Below are positions 18,208 through 26,616 of a stretch of DNA of 64,000 nucleotides, one piece after another. Under the pieces are notes generated by a model, which ran no database searches, was not told where the DNA came from, and was given only the letters and a program-made list of their open reading frames with translations. Numbering within the stretch: position 1 is the stretch's first letter; the number at the start of each line of letters is the position of its first letter. The stretch is from Mycobacterium kiyosense (GTDB lineage Bacteria; Actinomycetota; Actinomycetes; Mycobacteriales; Mycobacteriaceae). The position numbers and the translations under genes are program-made. The DNA is taken from positions 4,712,001 through 4,776,000 of the forward strand of contig AP025179.1 in assembly GCA_021654635.1 (NCBI GenBank), written 5' to 3'.

Positions 18208-18561
18208 TGCGGTGGCGGCCGCGATCGACGCTCACTTTGCCGAGGATGCCTCGATCGAATGGCCGCCGTCGCTGCCGCATGGCGGCCGGGTGGAGGGCAG
18301 TCGACGGCTACGCGGGGGCTGTTCACCGGGATCGCGAAAGCCGGTAACCAAGCGGGCGCCACGAATCTCACCCTGCTTCGGACCATCGGCGACGGCGACC
18401 ACGTGGTCGCCTGGATCACCTTCGAATGGAAGAACCCGGGCTCCGAGGACACAGTTCCCAACTCTGCCCTGGAGGTGTGGTCGTTCTCCGGCGACCGGGT
18501 CCAGGAAATCAAGGCGTTCTACTGGGACGCCGCGGCGATCAGCCAGCCGCAGCACGCCTGA
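18149..18561 (+). CDS. SnoaL/NTF2-like protein, frame-broken
   Basis: About 137 residues after correction. The N-terminus MSNAQIVADFYTALSGADPDAV is in one frame. The rest (GLFTGIAKAGNQAGATNLTL to WSFSGDRVQEIKAFYWD) is in another. Adding one G to the five-G run near 18318-18322 joins them. The fold is the cone-shaped NTF2/SnoaL type used by ketosteroid isomerases, limonene-epoxide hydrolases and polyketide cyclases. The short helix-strand pattern and Asp/Glu residues fit, but no family-specific catalytic set can be named. It sits between a thioesterase and a thiolase. Confidence 0.65.
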
Positions 18562-18605
18562 ACCGCCGCAAGTCGAACCAAAAGACACACCGAAGAGAGG
18601 CCGAG

Positions 18606-19799
18606 ATGTCCCGTAGCGCAGTGATTGTCGATGCCGTCCGGTCCCCGATGGCCAAGGGGAAGCCACCGAAGGACGGCCGCCCCGGCGGGGCGCTGAGCGG
18701 CGTTCATCCCGTAGAGCTGCTGGGTCAGGTGATTGGTCAATTGATGGCCCGCAACGACGTCGATCCCGCTCGCGTCGACGACGTGATCGCCGGTTGTGTG
18801 AGTCAGGTCGGTGAACAGTCCGGGCCGGTCGGACGCTGGGCGTGGCTCTCGGCAGGCCTGCCCGAGAGCGTGCCATCAGTGGCGGTGCACCGGGCCTGCG
18901 GATCCAGCCAGCAGGCCGCCGACTTCGCCGCACAGGCCGTGATCGCGGGCGCGTGCGACATCGTGGTGGCGGCCGGTGTCGAGTCGATGAGCCGGATCCC
19001 GATGTTCACCGCGCGGATCGGGCAGGATCCGTACGGTTCGGCAGTGGCGCACCGTTATGCGCCGGGACTCGTGCCGCAGGGCGTCTCGGCCGAATTGGTG
19101 GCCGCCCGCTGGAAACTCGACCGCGAGTCCATCGACGAGTTTTCCGCCCGGTCCCATCGCAATGCCGCCGCGGCCGACTTCAGCGCCGAGATCGTGCCGA
19201 TCACCACGCCCGACGGACAGACGGTCAGTACCGACGAAACCATCCGGCCATCGACCACGGTCGAGGGTCTGGCGACGCTTAAATCGTCGTTCTACTCCGA
19301 CGAGATGGCCGCACGCTTCCCCGAGATCACCGACTGGCACATCACCCCGGGAAATTCGTCCCAGCTGGCCGACGGGGCTGCGGCGGTGTTGATCATGGGC
19401 GACGACACCGCCGCGGAACTGGGCCTGACCCCGCGGGCGCGTTTCCATGCGTTCGGACTCGCCGCCGACGATCCGATCACCATGCTGACCGGCCCCATCC
19501 CGGCCACCGAGCGGGTGTTGCGGCGGTCGCGGATGTCGCTGGCCGATATCGACCACTACGAAGTCAACGAGGCGTTCGCGCCGGTCCCGATGGCCTGGGC
19601 ACAACACTTCAATGCCGATCCCACCAGGCTCAACCCCCGCGGCGGGGCGGTTGCGCTGGGCCACCCACTCGGGGCGTCCGGTGCCCGGCTGTTGACGACG
19701 ATGCTGCACGCGTTGGAGTCCACCGGCGGCCGCTTCGGGCTGCAAACCATGTGCGAAGCCGGCGGAATGGCCAACGCCACCATCATCGAACGGCTCTGA
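18606..19799 (+). CDS. Acetyl-CoA acyltransferase (thiolase)
   Basis: 397 residues. The nucleophile Cys98 is in HRACGSSQQ, His353 in GHPLGASGAR and Cys383 in MCEAGGMANA, the standard thiolase triad. NEAFAPVP and the C-terminal GG motif are also present. It should cleave a 3-ketoacyl-CoA in beta-oxidation, or in principle condense. ATG 18606 follows a GAAGAGAGG ribosome site; the longer open frame from 18426 is a shadow of the SnoaL-like gene. The following SDR starts 36 bases downstream, so both are probably on one message with the acyl-CoA dehydrogenase. Confidence 0.9.
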   Translation: MSRSAVIVDAVRSPMAKGKPPKDGRPGGALSGVHPVELLGQVIGQLMARNDVDPARVDDVIAGCVSQVGEQSGPVGRWAWLSAGLPESVPSVAVHRACGSSQQAADFAAQAVIAGACDIVVAAGVESMSRIPMFTARIGQDPYGSAVAHRYAPGLVPQGVSAELVAARWKLDRESIDEFSARSHRNAAAADFSAEIVPITTPDGQTVSTDETIRPSTTVEGLATLKSSFYSDEMAARFPEITDWHITPGNSSQLADGAAAVLIMGDDTAAELGLTPRARFHAFGLAADDPITMLTGPIPATERVLRRSRMSLADIDHYEVNEAFAPVPMAWAQHFNADPTRLNPRGGAVALGHPLGASGARLLTTMLHALESTGGRFGLQTMCEAGGMANATIIERL

Positions 19800-19835
19800 A
19801 AAGGCCCCGTAAGGATCCGAAAGGACAAGCAAACC

Positions 19836-20603
19836 ATGCAGATTGACGGAATCAGCGCGGTCGTCACCGGCGGCGCATCCGGGCTCGGTCGCGCGACCGT
19901 CGAGCGCCTCGTGGCAGGCGGCGCCGCCCGGGTCGTCATCGCCGACCTGCCCTCCTCGAACGGCGAAACCGTCGCGAAAGAACTGGGCGACGCGGTGCAG
20001 TTCGTCGCCGCCGACGTCCGCAACCCCGAGGAAGTCACCGCGGCGATCAACGCCGCCGTCGAGGCGGCCCCGCTTCGGGCGGTGGTGCATTGCGCCGGAC
20101 GTGGCGGTCCGGTGCGGGTGGTCAACAAAGACGGCTCACCCGGCTCACTGGAGACCTATTCCGAGGTCATCGGTATCAACCTCATCGGATCGTTCAACGT
20201 GCTGCGCCTGGCCGCCGCACAGATGGCCACCAACGAGCCGATCGACGGTGATCGCGGTGTGGTCATCCTGACCGCGTCCGTGGCCGCGTTCGAAGGCCAG
20301 ATCGGACAGATACCGTATGCCTCGTCCAAGGCAGGCATTGTCGGCATGACCATCGTCGCCGCACGCGACCTGGCGTCCAAGGCGATCCGCGTCTGCACCA
20401 TCGCGCCCGGCACCTTCGACACGCCGCTTCTGGCAAAGGTCTCCGACGAGGTACGGGCCTCACTGGCAAAGACCGTCCCGCATCCGAGTCGGCTGGGCCT
20501 GCCCGACGAGTTCGCCCGGTTGGCACTGGCGATCATCGACAACGGCATGCTCAACGGTGAGACCATCCGTTTGGATGGCGCGATTCGCATGGCGCCGAGG
20601 TGA
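19836..20603 (+). CDS. Short-chain dehydrogenase, 3-hydroxyacyl-CoA dehydrogenase type 2 (HSD17B10-like)
   Basis: 255 residues. TGGASGLG (11-18) binds NAD, DLPSS follows the second strand, and the catalytic ILTASVAAF...YASSKAG pair is in place. The segment GTFDTPLL and the C-terminal [13 protein letters not shown] match 3-hydroxyacyl-CoA/17-beta-hydroxysteroid dehydrogenase type 10 proteins. These oxidise the hydroxyacyl-CoA before the thiolase step. The position between thiolase and acyl-CoA dehydrogenase supports a beta-oxidation role. AAAGGA precedes the ATG by about ten bases. Confidence 0.87.
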   Translation: MQIDGISAVVTGGASGLGRATVERLVAGGAARVVIADLPSSNGETVAKELGDAVQFVAADVRNPEEVTAAINAAVEAAPLRAVVHCAGRGGPVRVVNKDGSPGSLETYSEVIGINLIGSFNVLRLAAAQMATNEPIDGDRGVVILTASVAAFEGQIGQIPYASSKAGIVGMTIVAARDLASKAIRVCTIAPGTFDTPLLAKVSDEVRASLAKTVPHPSRLGLPDEFARLALAIIDNGMLNGETIRLDGAIRMAPR

Positions 20604-20610
20604 TTTCGGG

Positions 20611-21663
20611 GTGAGTTCGAAGCGCCGACGCTTCTTCGACGAGGATCACGCGGCGTTCCGCGACAGCGTCAAGCGTTTCATCGCCACCGAGGTGGCACCG
20701 AACCTGGACGCCTGGCGTGAGGCCGATGCGACGCCCCGCAGCGTGGTCGCCGCGGCCGGTGCCGCGGGCTTCCTGGGTACCGCGGTGCCCGAGGAGTTCG
20801 GCGGTGGCGGTGCCGACGACTTCGGGTTTTTGACGGTCCTGATCGAGGAGACGGTCGCGGCCGGGGCGATCGGCCTGGCCGTGCTCTGGGCACTGCAGGC
20901 CGGCGTCGCTATCCCTTTTCTGCTCGATCACGCCACCGCGGCGGACCGACAACGGTGGCTACCCGGTCTCAGCGCCGGTCAGCTGGTCGCGGTTCCCGCG
21001 CCCGCCATCCTCTCGAACGTCGCCGCCGGCCGCATCGCCGACGCGCTGCTGATAACGGGCACCGACTCCGTTGCCCTGCTCGCGCTCGATCAACCAGGGG
21101 TCGCCGTCACACCGATCGTTGGCAACCTCGCCGGACGCGACGCCGGCCTGGCGGACGTCACGCTCAGCAATGGCACGGTCGACACCGCCGGAACCGAGAT
21201 CGGTTCCCCGGCCGCACTGCGTCGTGACATCGATCTGTGGTTCGCGGTGTTGGCGCTGGCGAGCGCACGGTCCGCGACGACGCTGGCGGTGGATTACGTC
21301 CACGAGCGCAAGGTATTCGGCCGGCCGCTGGCGGAGTTCGAGAACACCCGCTTTCGGCTTGCCGAGCTCTGGGCCGAGGTGGCCGGGCTGACCGCCTTCG
21401 TCGATCTCTGCGTGCACGCGCGCAGCACCGGTGAGCTGGATGCAGCCGACGCGGCTGCCGCCTGCATCACTGCAACCAGAGTTTGTGGCGAAGCCGTCGA
21501 CCAGTCCCTCCAACTTCACGGCGGCTACGGATATATGCGCGAATACCCGGTCTCGCATGCGTTCGCCGACGCGCGTTTGCTGCGCGTGCTCGCGTCGTCC
21601 TACTCCGATCCCCGCCGAACGTTGGCATCCACCGTCGCCCTGGATACCTTGGTACAGCAATGA
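20611..21663 (+). CDS. Acyl-CoA dehydrogenase-like protein, atypical
   Basis: 350 residues, somewhat shorter than the usual 380-400. The N-terminal helical domain starts [18 protein letters not shown]. The middle beta domain is short (about 125-190). The C-terminal helices carry [16 protein letters not shown] and [20 protein letters not shown]. Canonical enzymes continue with an I-Y-E-G-T segment holding the catalytic Glu of the short/medium-chain type. Here that place reads RVLASSYSD, without it. The protein may use another base, act as one half of a heterodimer, or be inactive. GTG 20611 lies seven bases after the SDR stop. It overlaps the next gene by four bases (ATGA). Confidence 0.75.
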   Translation: MSSKRRRFFDEDHAAFRDSVKRFIATEVAPNLDAWREADATPRSVVAAAGAAGFLGTAVPEEFGGGGADDFGFLTVLIEETVAAGAIGLAVLWALQAGVAIPFLLDHATAADRQRWLPGLSAGQLVAVPAPAILSNVAAGRIADALLITGTDSVALLALDQPGVAVTPIVGNLAGRDAGLADVTLSNGTVDTAGTEIGSPAALRRDIDLWFAVLALASARSATTLAVDYVHERKVFGRPLAEFENTRFRLAELWAEVAGLTAFVDLCVHARSTGELDAADAAAACITATRVCGEAVDQSLQLHGGYGYMREYPVSHAFADARLLRVLASSYSDPRRTLASTVALDTLVQQ

Positions 21664-22418
21664 ATACCTACGATCCCCGGACCACGCTCGACGCGATCTC
21701 GCACAACGCGATCGCCGTCGTTGCAATCGGCGGGCTGTCGATTGTCGCGATGTTCGTCTTCTTCATCGAAGGCGCCCGGATGGGAAAACGCGACCGGGTT
21801 TATCCGATGGCGCTGTGGATGACGGCCCTCTGGTGGCCGCACGACGGGTCCTATCTGCTGCACTTCAGCGACTGGTTCGGCGGCCGGCACAGTCACTGGT
21901 TCATGCAGCTGTTCTGGTTCGCCATCATCGTGACGTTTGCCGCCGAGTCGATTTTCGCTTGGCAGACAATTCAATACGGCCGCGACGAGCTCTCCCCCGG
22001 CCGGTCCCAGCGGGAGCACACCATCCGGATCGTCGGCGCCATGTCCGCCGGCGTGGTCAGCTGGGCACTGTTGAAAGGCGCACTCGCCGACGATCTGTAC
22101 CTGTTGTCGTTCATGGCGACGCTGTTGTGGGGCGGACCCTCGGCGAGCGCGATGCTGGGCCGTCGCCCCGACGGGCGTGGTCAATCCCTGCTGGAGTGGA
22201 TCGGCTACTCCGTTATGGCCGTGCTCTATTCGGTCGTGTCGATTTTCTTCTTCGGCGGCGGATTCTTTCACTCCTGGCAGTACGTCGGCATCTGCCTTGC
22301 CGCGTGCGTCTGGAGCTTCGTGATCATCGTCGATGCCAAGCGTGCTGGAGCGCCGATGACGTCGTGGCGGTCGAGCCCCGCGCCAGTCGGCCGTAGCCCC
22401 GGGGCGCGGTCGAGGTAG
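21660..22418 (+). CDS. Uncharacterised seven-helix membrane protein
   Basis: 252 residues with about seven hydrophobic segments. The start ATG overlaps the acyl-CoA dehydrogenase stop (ATGA), so it is translationally coupled. His residues cluster in WWPHDGSYLLHFSDWFGGRHSHWF (quoted region spans about 56-80; key residues H59, H66, H74, H76) and again in GGGFFHSWQY. Repeated His in or near helices could bind metal or haem. I do not recognise the family. It differs from the 6TM and AveC-like proteins of the window. The stop lies two bases before the converging WS/DGAT gene. Confidence 0.65.
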   Translation: MNTYDPRTTLDAISHNAIAVVAIGGLSIVAMFVFFIEGARMGKRDRVYPMALWMTALWWPHDGSYLLHFSDWFGGRHSHWFMQLFWFAIIVTFAAESIFAWQTIQYGRDELSPGRSQREHTIRIVGAMSAGVVSWALLKGALADDLYLLSFMATLLWGGPSASAMLGRRPDGRGQSLLEWIGYSVMAVLYSVVSIFFFGGGFFHSWQYVGICLAACVWSFVIIVDAKRAGAPMTSWRSSPAPVGRSPGARSR

Positions 22419-22420
22419 GT

Positions 22421-23821
22421 CTAGCGGCCGAGCGCGAGAATTTCGTCCAGACTCTCCTGCATCGAGTTCCACAGCAGATCAAGGTCTTTGAACACCTCGC
22501 CGTCGGCGTTCATGGCGATACAGCACACGCCCGCAGTGGGTGCACATGGCCGAGGTCAAAACGGTGCCCGGCAACGGCGCGAAGACGAACATCCGGTCGA
22601 AGCGCGCGCCCGCCATGTAGCGGTCCTCGGTAATGCCCGGCCATGAGCTGGTGGTGAGCACCGCTCCCCCCGACAGCGCCGAGGATCGCCGCGGCCACAC
22701 CCGAAGGGGTGCGGTTGAGCACCGGGGTGATGGCACCGAGGAAGCCCAGGGCGGGTTCGGACCGCACGTGCTGGACCCGCTCGTGCATCGCCCGGATCCG
22801 CTCGGCAGGATCTGCCACGCCGGACGGCACCAGGAAATAGGCGGCGGCAAAGTCATTGCCGCCGGTCGCGTTGTCCGCAGAGCGCATGGCCACTGGCATC
22901 GAGATCGGAACATCTTCCAGTTCTTCGCCGTTGGCGCTGCAATACCGCCGCAGCCCACCGAGGAGCGCACTGACGTACGCGTCATTTAGCGTGCCGCCTG
23001 CCGCTTTCGCCGCACGTTTCAGGTCGTCGAGTTCGCATTCCATGGTCCCGAAGCGCCACATCTTTCGGGAACCGCCCTGCAGGACCTTGGACGGATTCTT
23101 CGGGGGCGGTCCGGCCACCCGCGCCAACGAAGTCACGTAGTCCGCGGTAGAGCGAAGGTTGCCGACCGCTTTGACTACCGCTCGCCCAGTCCCGAAAAGA
23201 GCCTTCGGGGTGCCGGCGATCTGATGGCCGATCTGTTCGACTGCCACACCGATGGGGCTGCGCCGCACCGGTTCGTGCACCGGCATGGGTTTGTCGGGCT
23301 GATGCTCACGGCCCGTGTTGAGGACACGCTCGTGCAACCGTGCCAGCGCCAGCCCATCCATGAAGACGTGATGAGCGTGCATAACGTAGGCCGCGCGGCC
23401 ACCCTCCAGGCCTTCGACCAGGTAGCCCTCCCAGGGCGGGCGGGACCGGTCCAACGGCGTCAGCCCGATCGTCTGCGCGAGTTCGAGCAACTGACTGCGC
23501 GTGCCGGGTGCGGGCAACGACACCCGCCGCAGGTGGTAGTCCAGGTCGAAGGACGGGTCGTCCTCCCACATCGGTGGGCCGACCGGAAGCACCGGATCGA
23601 CCACTCGCTGCGCGAACCGCGGAACGATCTCCACGAACCACTCATGAGCAGCCCGAAGCCGCTCCCAATCCGGGACGGTGTCAAGCAAGCAGCTGCACCA
23701 CCACCCCAGACCATGCGCCCTGCGGGTGCCGATCGGTACGCCACATCAGCGCATCCAGTTCGGACAGCACTGGATCGCGGCCCCAGTTCTCCAGGTCGGA
23801 CCAAAGTTCCTCCCGGTTCAT
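22421..23821 (-). CDS. Wax ester synthase/diacylglycerol acyltransferase (WS/DGAT), frame-broken
   Basis: About 465 residues once three breaks are mended. MNREELWSDLENWGRDPVLS starts at ATG 23821. The condensing motif HHVFMDG (about 147-153) is the WS/DGAT H-H-x3-D-G active site, and the C-terminus reads AMNADGEVFKDLDLLWNSMQ to a TAG at 22421. Breaks: a four-base tandem duplication (GCTTGCTT) at about 23680-23690, a six-G run near 22667-22672 and a GGG near 22532-22534. The enzyme transfers an acyl group from acyl-CoA to a diacylglycerol or fatty alcohol, making storage lipid. It follows an alpha/beta hydrolase whose stop overlaps its start (ATGA). Confidence 0.8.
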
Positions 23822-24873
23822 CCCCAGTTCTCCTCTCCGAAAGTATTCTCCCACTGCGCAATCCGGGCGCCGGCCTGACTATCGTCACGGTCGACCACGT
23901 CCGTTGCGGAGTCTCTCGCGGCCCGGCCGGCCCTGGGGTCGCGGACGAAATCGATGATCAAAGCCGCAGTCTCGGCGGGCTTCTCGAGCATCGCGCAGTG
24001 TGCGACGTCATCGAGTACCACCAGCTGCGCATCGGGAATGGCTGCTGCCAGTTGGCGTCCCGACGAGAGTGGAACGATTCGGTCGCCACGGCCCCACACC
24101 ACCAACGCGGGAGCGCGGACAGCTTCGGGGGTAGCTTCTCCCACCGCCTTGCCAGCGGCTTCCATGCCGGCGATGAACCCCGGCGCCGCCATCCGCGGCA
24201 CCAGTTCGGCGGCCAACGACCGCGTGATGTGATGTGTCTCCGCCACGGCGAGCTTGAAGAACGCGGCCCGTAGGCGACGCCATCGCACGATAATGCGCGG
24301 CACGGTGGGAAACCGGAAAACCCGGTCGAACAATCGGAAGCCCAACAAGATCGCCCGCAGTCGCGCCGGACCCATGATGTTGCTACCGGAGCCGATCAAC
24401 ATCAACCCGTCGACCCGGTGGGGGTGGTCGCACGCAACTTTGAGCGAGACGAGGCCGCCCATCGAGTGACCCACGATGGTCGCTTTGGCCAGCCGCAACT
24501 CGTCCAACAGTCCGACCACGGTAGCGACCTGTTCCTCGAAGACATCCCCGGCGCCCACCGGCTCCGATGCGCCGAAGCCCGCGAGGTCGAGCGCAATCAC
24601 CCGGTGGTGGCGCGCCACCGCGGGGATGACCCGCAGCCACCATTGCCATGCTCCGCCCTGGCCGTGCGTCAGCACCACCGGCCGGCCGGTTCCGACGTCG
24701 ACGTAGTGCACGTACCGGCCACGTACGGCAGCGCCACGCACGTGCTGATTCCAGTCCATCTCCGCCCACTCGCGGTCGGGGTGTTCGGAGTGCGTCGCGC
24801 CGGTATTCGGTCGCCGACGTCCGCGCAGACCCAGGCGTCGGCGCGTGCGATCCCGCATCGATATTTTGACCAT
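23818..24873 (-). CDS. Alpha/beta-hydrolase
   Basis: About 351 residues. The oxyanion region is HGQGGAWQWW, the nucleophile Ser136 lies in GHSMGG, the acid in WGRGDRIVP and the base in DDVAHCAM. The N-terminus is basic (MRDRTRRRLGLRGRRRP) with no clear signal peptide. ATG 24873 is chosen; TTG 24882 and ATG 24858 are alternatives. It is the first gene of an operon with the WS/DGAT and could be a lipase or esterase feeding or draining neutral lipid. The divergent gap to the Sel1 gene carries the AACGATCGTT palindrome. Confidence 0.82.
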   Translation of the reverse strand: MVKISMRDRTRRRLGLRGRRRPNTGATHSEHPDREWAEMDWNQHVRGAAVRGRYVHYVDVGTGRPVVLTHGQGGAWQWWLRVIPAVARHHRVIALDLAGFGASEPVGAGDVFEEQVATVVGLLDELRLAKATIVGHSMGGLVSLKVACDHPHRVDGLMLIGSGSNIMGPARLRAILLGFRLFDRVFRFPTVPRIIVRWRRLRAAFFKLAVAETHHITRSLAAELVPRMAAPGFIAGMEAAGKAVGEATPEAVRAPALVVWGRGDRIVPLSSGRQLAAAIPDAQLVVLDDVAHCAMLEKPAETAALIIDFVRDPRAGRAARDSATDVVDRDDSQAGARIAQWENTFGEENWG

Positions 24874-24953
24874 CAGTCGCAATAAGTCCGATCGTTCACA
24901 GCGTGATACGCACTACATTAGAGGTATTACCAGCTATGTCGATGCTATAAAGA

Positions 24954-24963
24954 AACGATCGTT
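24954..24963. promoter_or_regulatory. Palindromic operator candidate, copy 2
   Basis: Perfect palindrome AACGATCGTT in the divergent gap between the alpha/beta-hydrolase operon and the Sel1-repeat gene, identical to 17573-17582. A further half-like CCGATCGTTCAC lies at about 24888. Probably bound by the same regulator as copy 1. Confidence 0.45.
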
Positions 24964-24986
24964 ATCGCAATTATCTAGGTTGAGAC

Positions 24987-25784
24987 ATGCCCCACGCTGA
25001 GTTCGAGGTCGAGGCGGACGGCGCCGGTGATGACGGCGATATGAGCTGCGAACGCGCTCGCCTGCTCTATGAGACAGGCAACGTCGCGCTACGGGCGGCG
25101 GCCGAGAAGTGGTGGCGGCGTGCGGCAAGATCTGGAGACCACGAAGCTCAATACAGCCTCGGTGTGATGCTGCACGAAGATGCAACAGGACGATCGGGCG
25201 AAGAGGCCGAATACTGGTGGCGCCTTGCGGCATCGGGAGGCCATGTCGAGGCGCGGTATAACCTCGGCGTGCGGTTGCAGCTGCGGGGCGACCCCGAGGC
25301 AGAGGACTGGTTGCGCCTGGTCGCCGGAACCGGCCACACCGATGCGCAATACAACCTCGGCGTGCTGCTCGATCTCACCGGCACCGAATCGGCGCGGTCC
25401 GAAGCTCGGTGTTGGTGGCGCGTAGCAGCACAGGCGGGGCACGCCGGGGCGCAATACAACCTCGGGGTCGATTGCCAAGATCGTGGCGCCCAACGGGCTG
25501 CCGAGCGCTGGTGGCGCAGCGCCGCCGAGTCCAGTCATGTTGACGCCCAATATCATTTGGGCGTCAGTCATCACATGCGGGGCGAACATGACGTCGCCGA
25601 ACACTGGTGGCGCATCGCCGCACGGGCCGGACACCGCGACGCCCAGTACAACGTCGGCACCTACCGCTATCAGCACGGCGACATTGCGGCCGCCGAGCGA
25701 TGGTGGCGCGCTGCGGCCGAGGCCGGGCAGCCCGAAGCGAGCACTACGCTCTGCTGGCTGCGGAGCCGACGTGCTGGTGACTGA
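24987..25784 (+). CDS. Sel1-like repeat protein
   Basis: 265 residues built of about seven helical repeats of 30-37 residues. Each has the form A-E-x-W-W-R-x-A-A-x-x-G-H-x-D-A-Q-Y-N-L-G-V (paraphrased pattern), for example KWWRRAARSGDHEAQYSLGV and HWWRIAARAGHRDAQYNVGT. The Trp pair is unusually constant. Sel1/TPR-like solenoids act as protein-binding scaffolds. No signal peptide or membrane segment is seen, so it is probably cytosolic. Its partner is unknown. It shares a divergent control region with the hydrolase-WS/DGAT operon. Confidence 0.85.
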   Translation: MPHAEFEVEADGAGDDGDMSCERARLLYETGNVALRAAAEKWWRRAARSGDHEAQYSLGVMLHEDATGRSGEEAEYWWRLAASGGHVEARYNLGVRLQLRGDPEAEDWLRLVAGTGHTDAQYNLGVLLDLTGTESARSEARCWWRVAAQAGHAGAQYNLGVDCQDRGAQRAAERWWRSAAESSHVDAQYHLGVSHHMRGEHDVAEHWWRIAARAGHRDAQYNVGTYRYQHGDIAAAERWWRAAAEAGQPEASTTLCWLRSRRAGD

Positions 25785-25845
25785 GCGCGGAGCGATCTGC
25801 ACTGTCGTGCGATGCTGTTGACCTACCCGGGAGAAGGGCGCCGAA

Positions 25846-26565
25846 ATGTCAACGTTCGTTCTCGTCCATGGCGCGATGCACGGATCGTGGTGCTGGGACC
25901 GGGTAGCGGAACCATTGCGCGAACAGGGGCATCACGTCGAGGCGGTCGACCTGCCGGGGCGTCCGGGCGGCGCCACGTTGGCGCGCCCGCACCTGGCCTC
26001 CTATGCGGCGACGGTGATCGCGGCGATCGACCGTTGCCAGGAGCCGGTGATACTCGTCGCGCACAGCTTGGGTGGTCTTGCCGCCACCCTCGCCGCAGAG
26101 GCGCGGGCAAAGTCTTTGGCCCGAGCCGTCTTCGTAAACTCACTGATCCTGCGTGACGGCGAGGGCGCGTTGCAGACCATTCTGGCGCCCACATCACAGA
26201 GCTTCTTCGCCCGCGAAGGCACGTTGACCACATCGGATGACGGGGCCAGTATTTTCGTGTCGTCCGCGCAGGCCGCGGTCGAAGGGTTCTTCAACCGGTG
26301 CGACCACGCGGACGCGATGGCAACCGCATCCCGACTCGTCCCCGAGCCGCTGCCTCCGGTCCTCGAAATCGTGCGGGTGACGGGATCGCGATTCGGTGCC
26401 GTGCCGAAGACCTACATCGGGTCGAGGGAGGACCGTGCGGTGCCCTGGCAGCTGCAACGGGACATGAGCGAACGGGCAGGAGCCGAATTCATCGAGCTCG
26501 ACGCCGACCACTCGCCGTTCCTGTCGGCCACCGACGACCTGATCGCGGCCCTCACCGGACTTTGA
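25846..26565 (+). CDS. Small alpha/beta-hydrolase (esterase type)
   Basis: 239 residues. FVLVHGAMHGSWCWDRV is the oxyanion strand-loop, the nucleophile Ser74 sits in AHSLGG, and the acid/base pair is GSREDRAVP and DADHSPFLS. It resembles the hydroxynitrile-lyase/salicylate-esterase/pyrethroid-hydrolase branch, which acts on small esters. No signal peptide. It lies 61 bases after the Sel1 gene. The LuxE-like gene downstream has its own promoter, so this gene may be transcribed with sel1. Confidence 0.82.
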   Translation: MSTFVLVHGAMHGSWCWDRVAEPLREQGHHVEAVDLPGRPGGATLARPHLASYAATVIAAIDRCQEPVILVAHSLGGLAATLAAEARAKSLARAVFVNSLILRDGEGALQTILAPTSQSFFAREGTLTTSDDGASIFVSSAQAAVEGFFNRCDHADAMATASRLVPEPLPPVLEIVRVTGSRFGAVPKTYIGSREDRAVPWQLQRDMSERAGAEFIELDADHSPFLSATDDLIAALTGL

Positions 26566-26578
26566 GGCCACAGCCGTC

Positions 26579-26616
26579 TTGACGCTGGCGCGCGGCCGTC
26601 GTTACAGTTTTACACT
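26579..26616 (+). promoter_or_regulatory. Promoter of the LuxE/LuxC-like operon
   Basis: TTGACG (26579-26584), 18-base spacer, TACAGT (26603-26608), then GTG 26617 eight bases on: a leaderless arrangement. An inverted pair CAGT...ACTG (26605-26617) overlaps the start and may be an operator. Confidence 0.45.

Noticed and set aside
24888-24899. A third AACGATCGTT operator at CCGATCGTTCAC
   Set aside because: Only one half matches; mentioned with copy 2 but not counted as a site.
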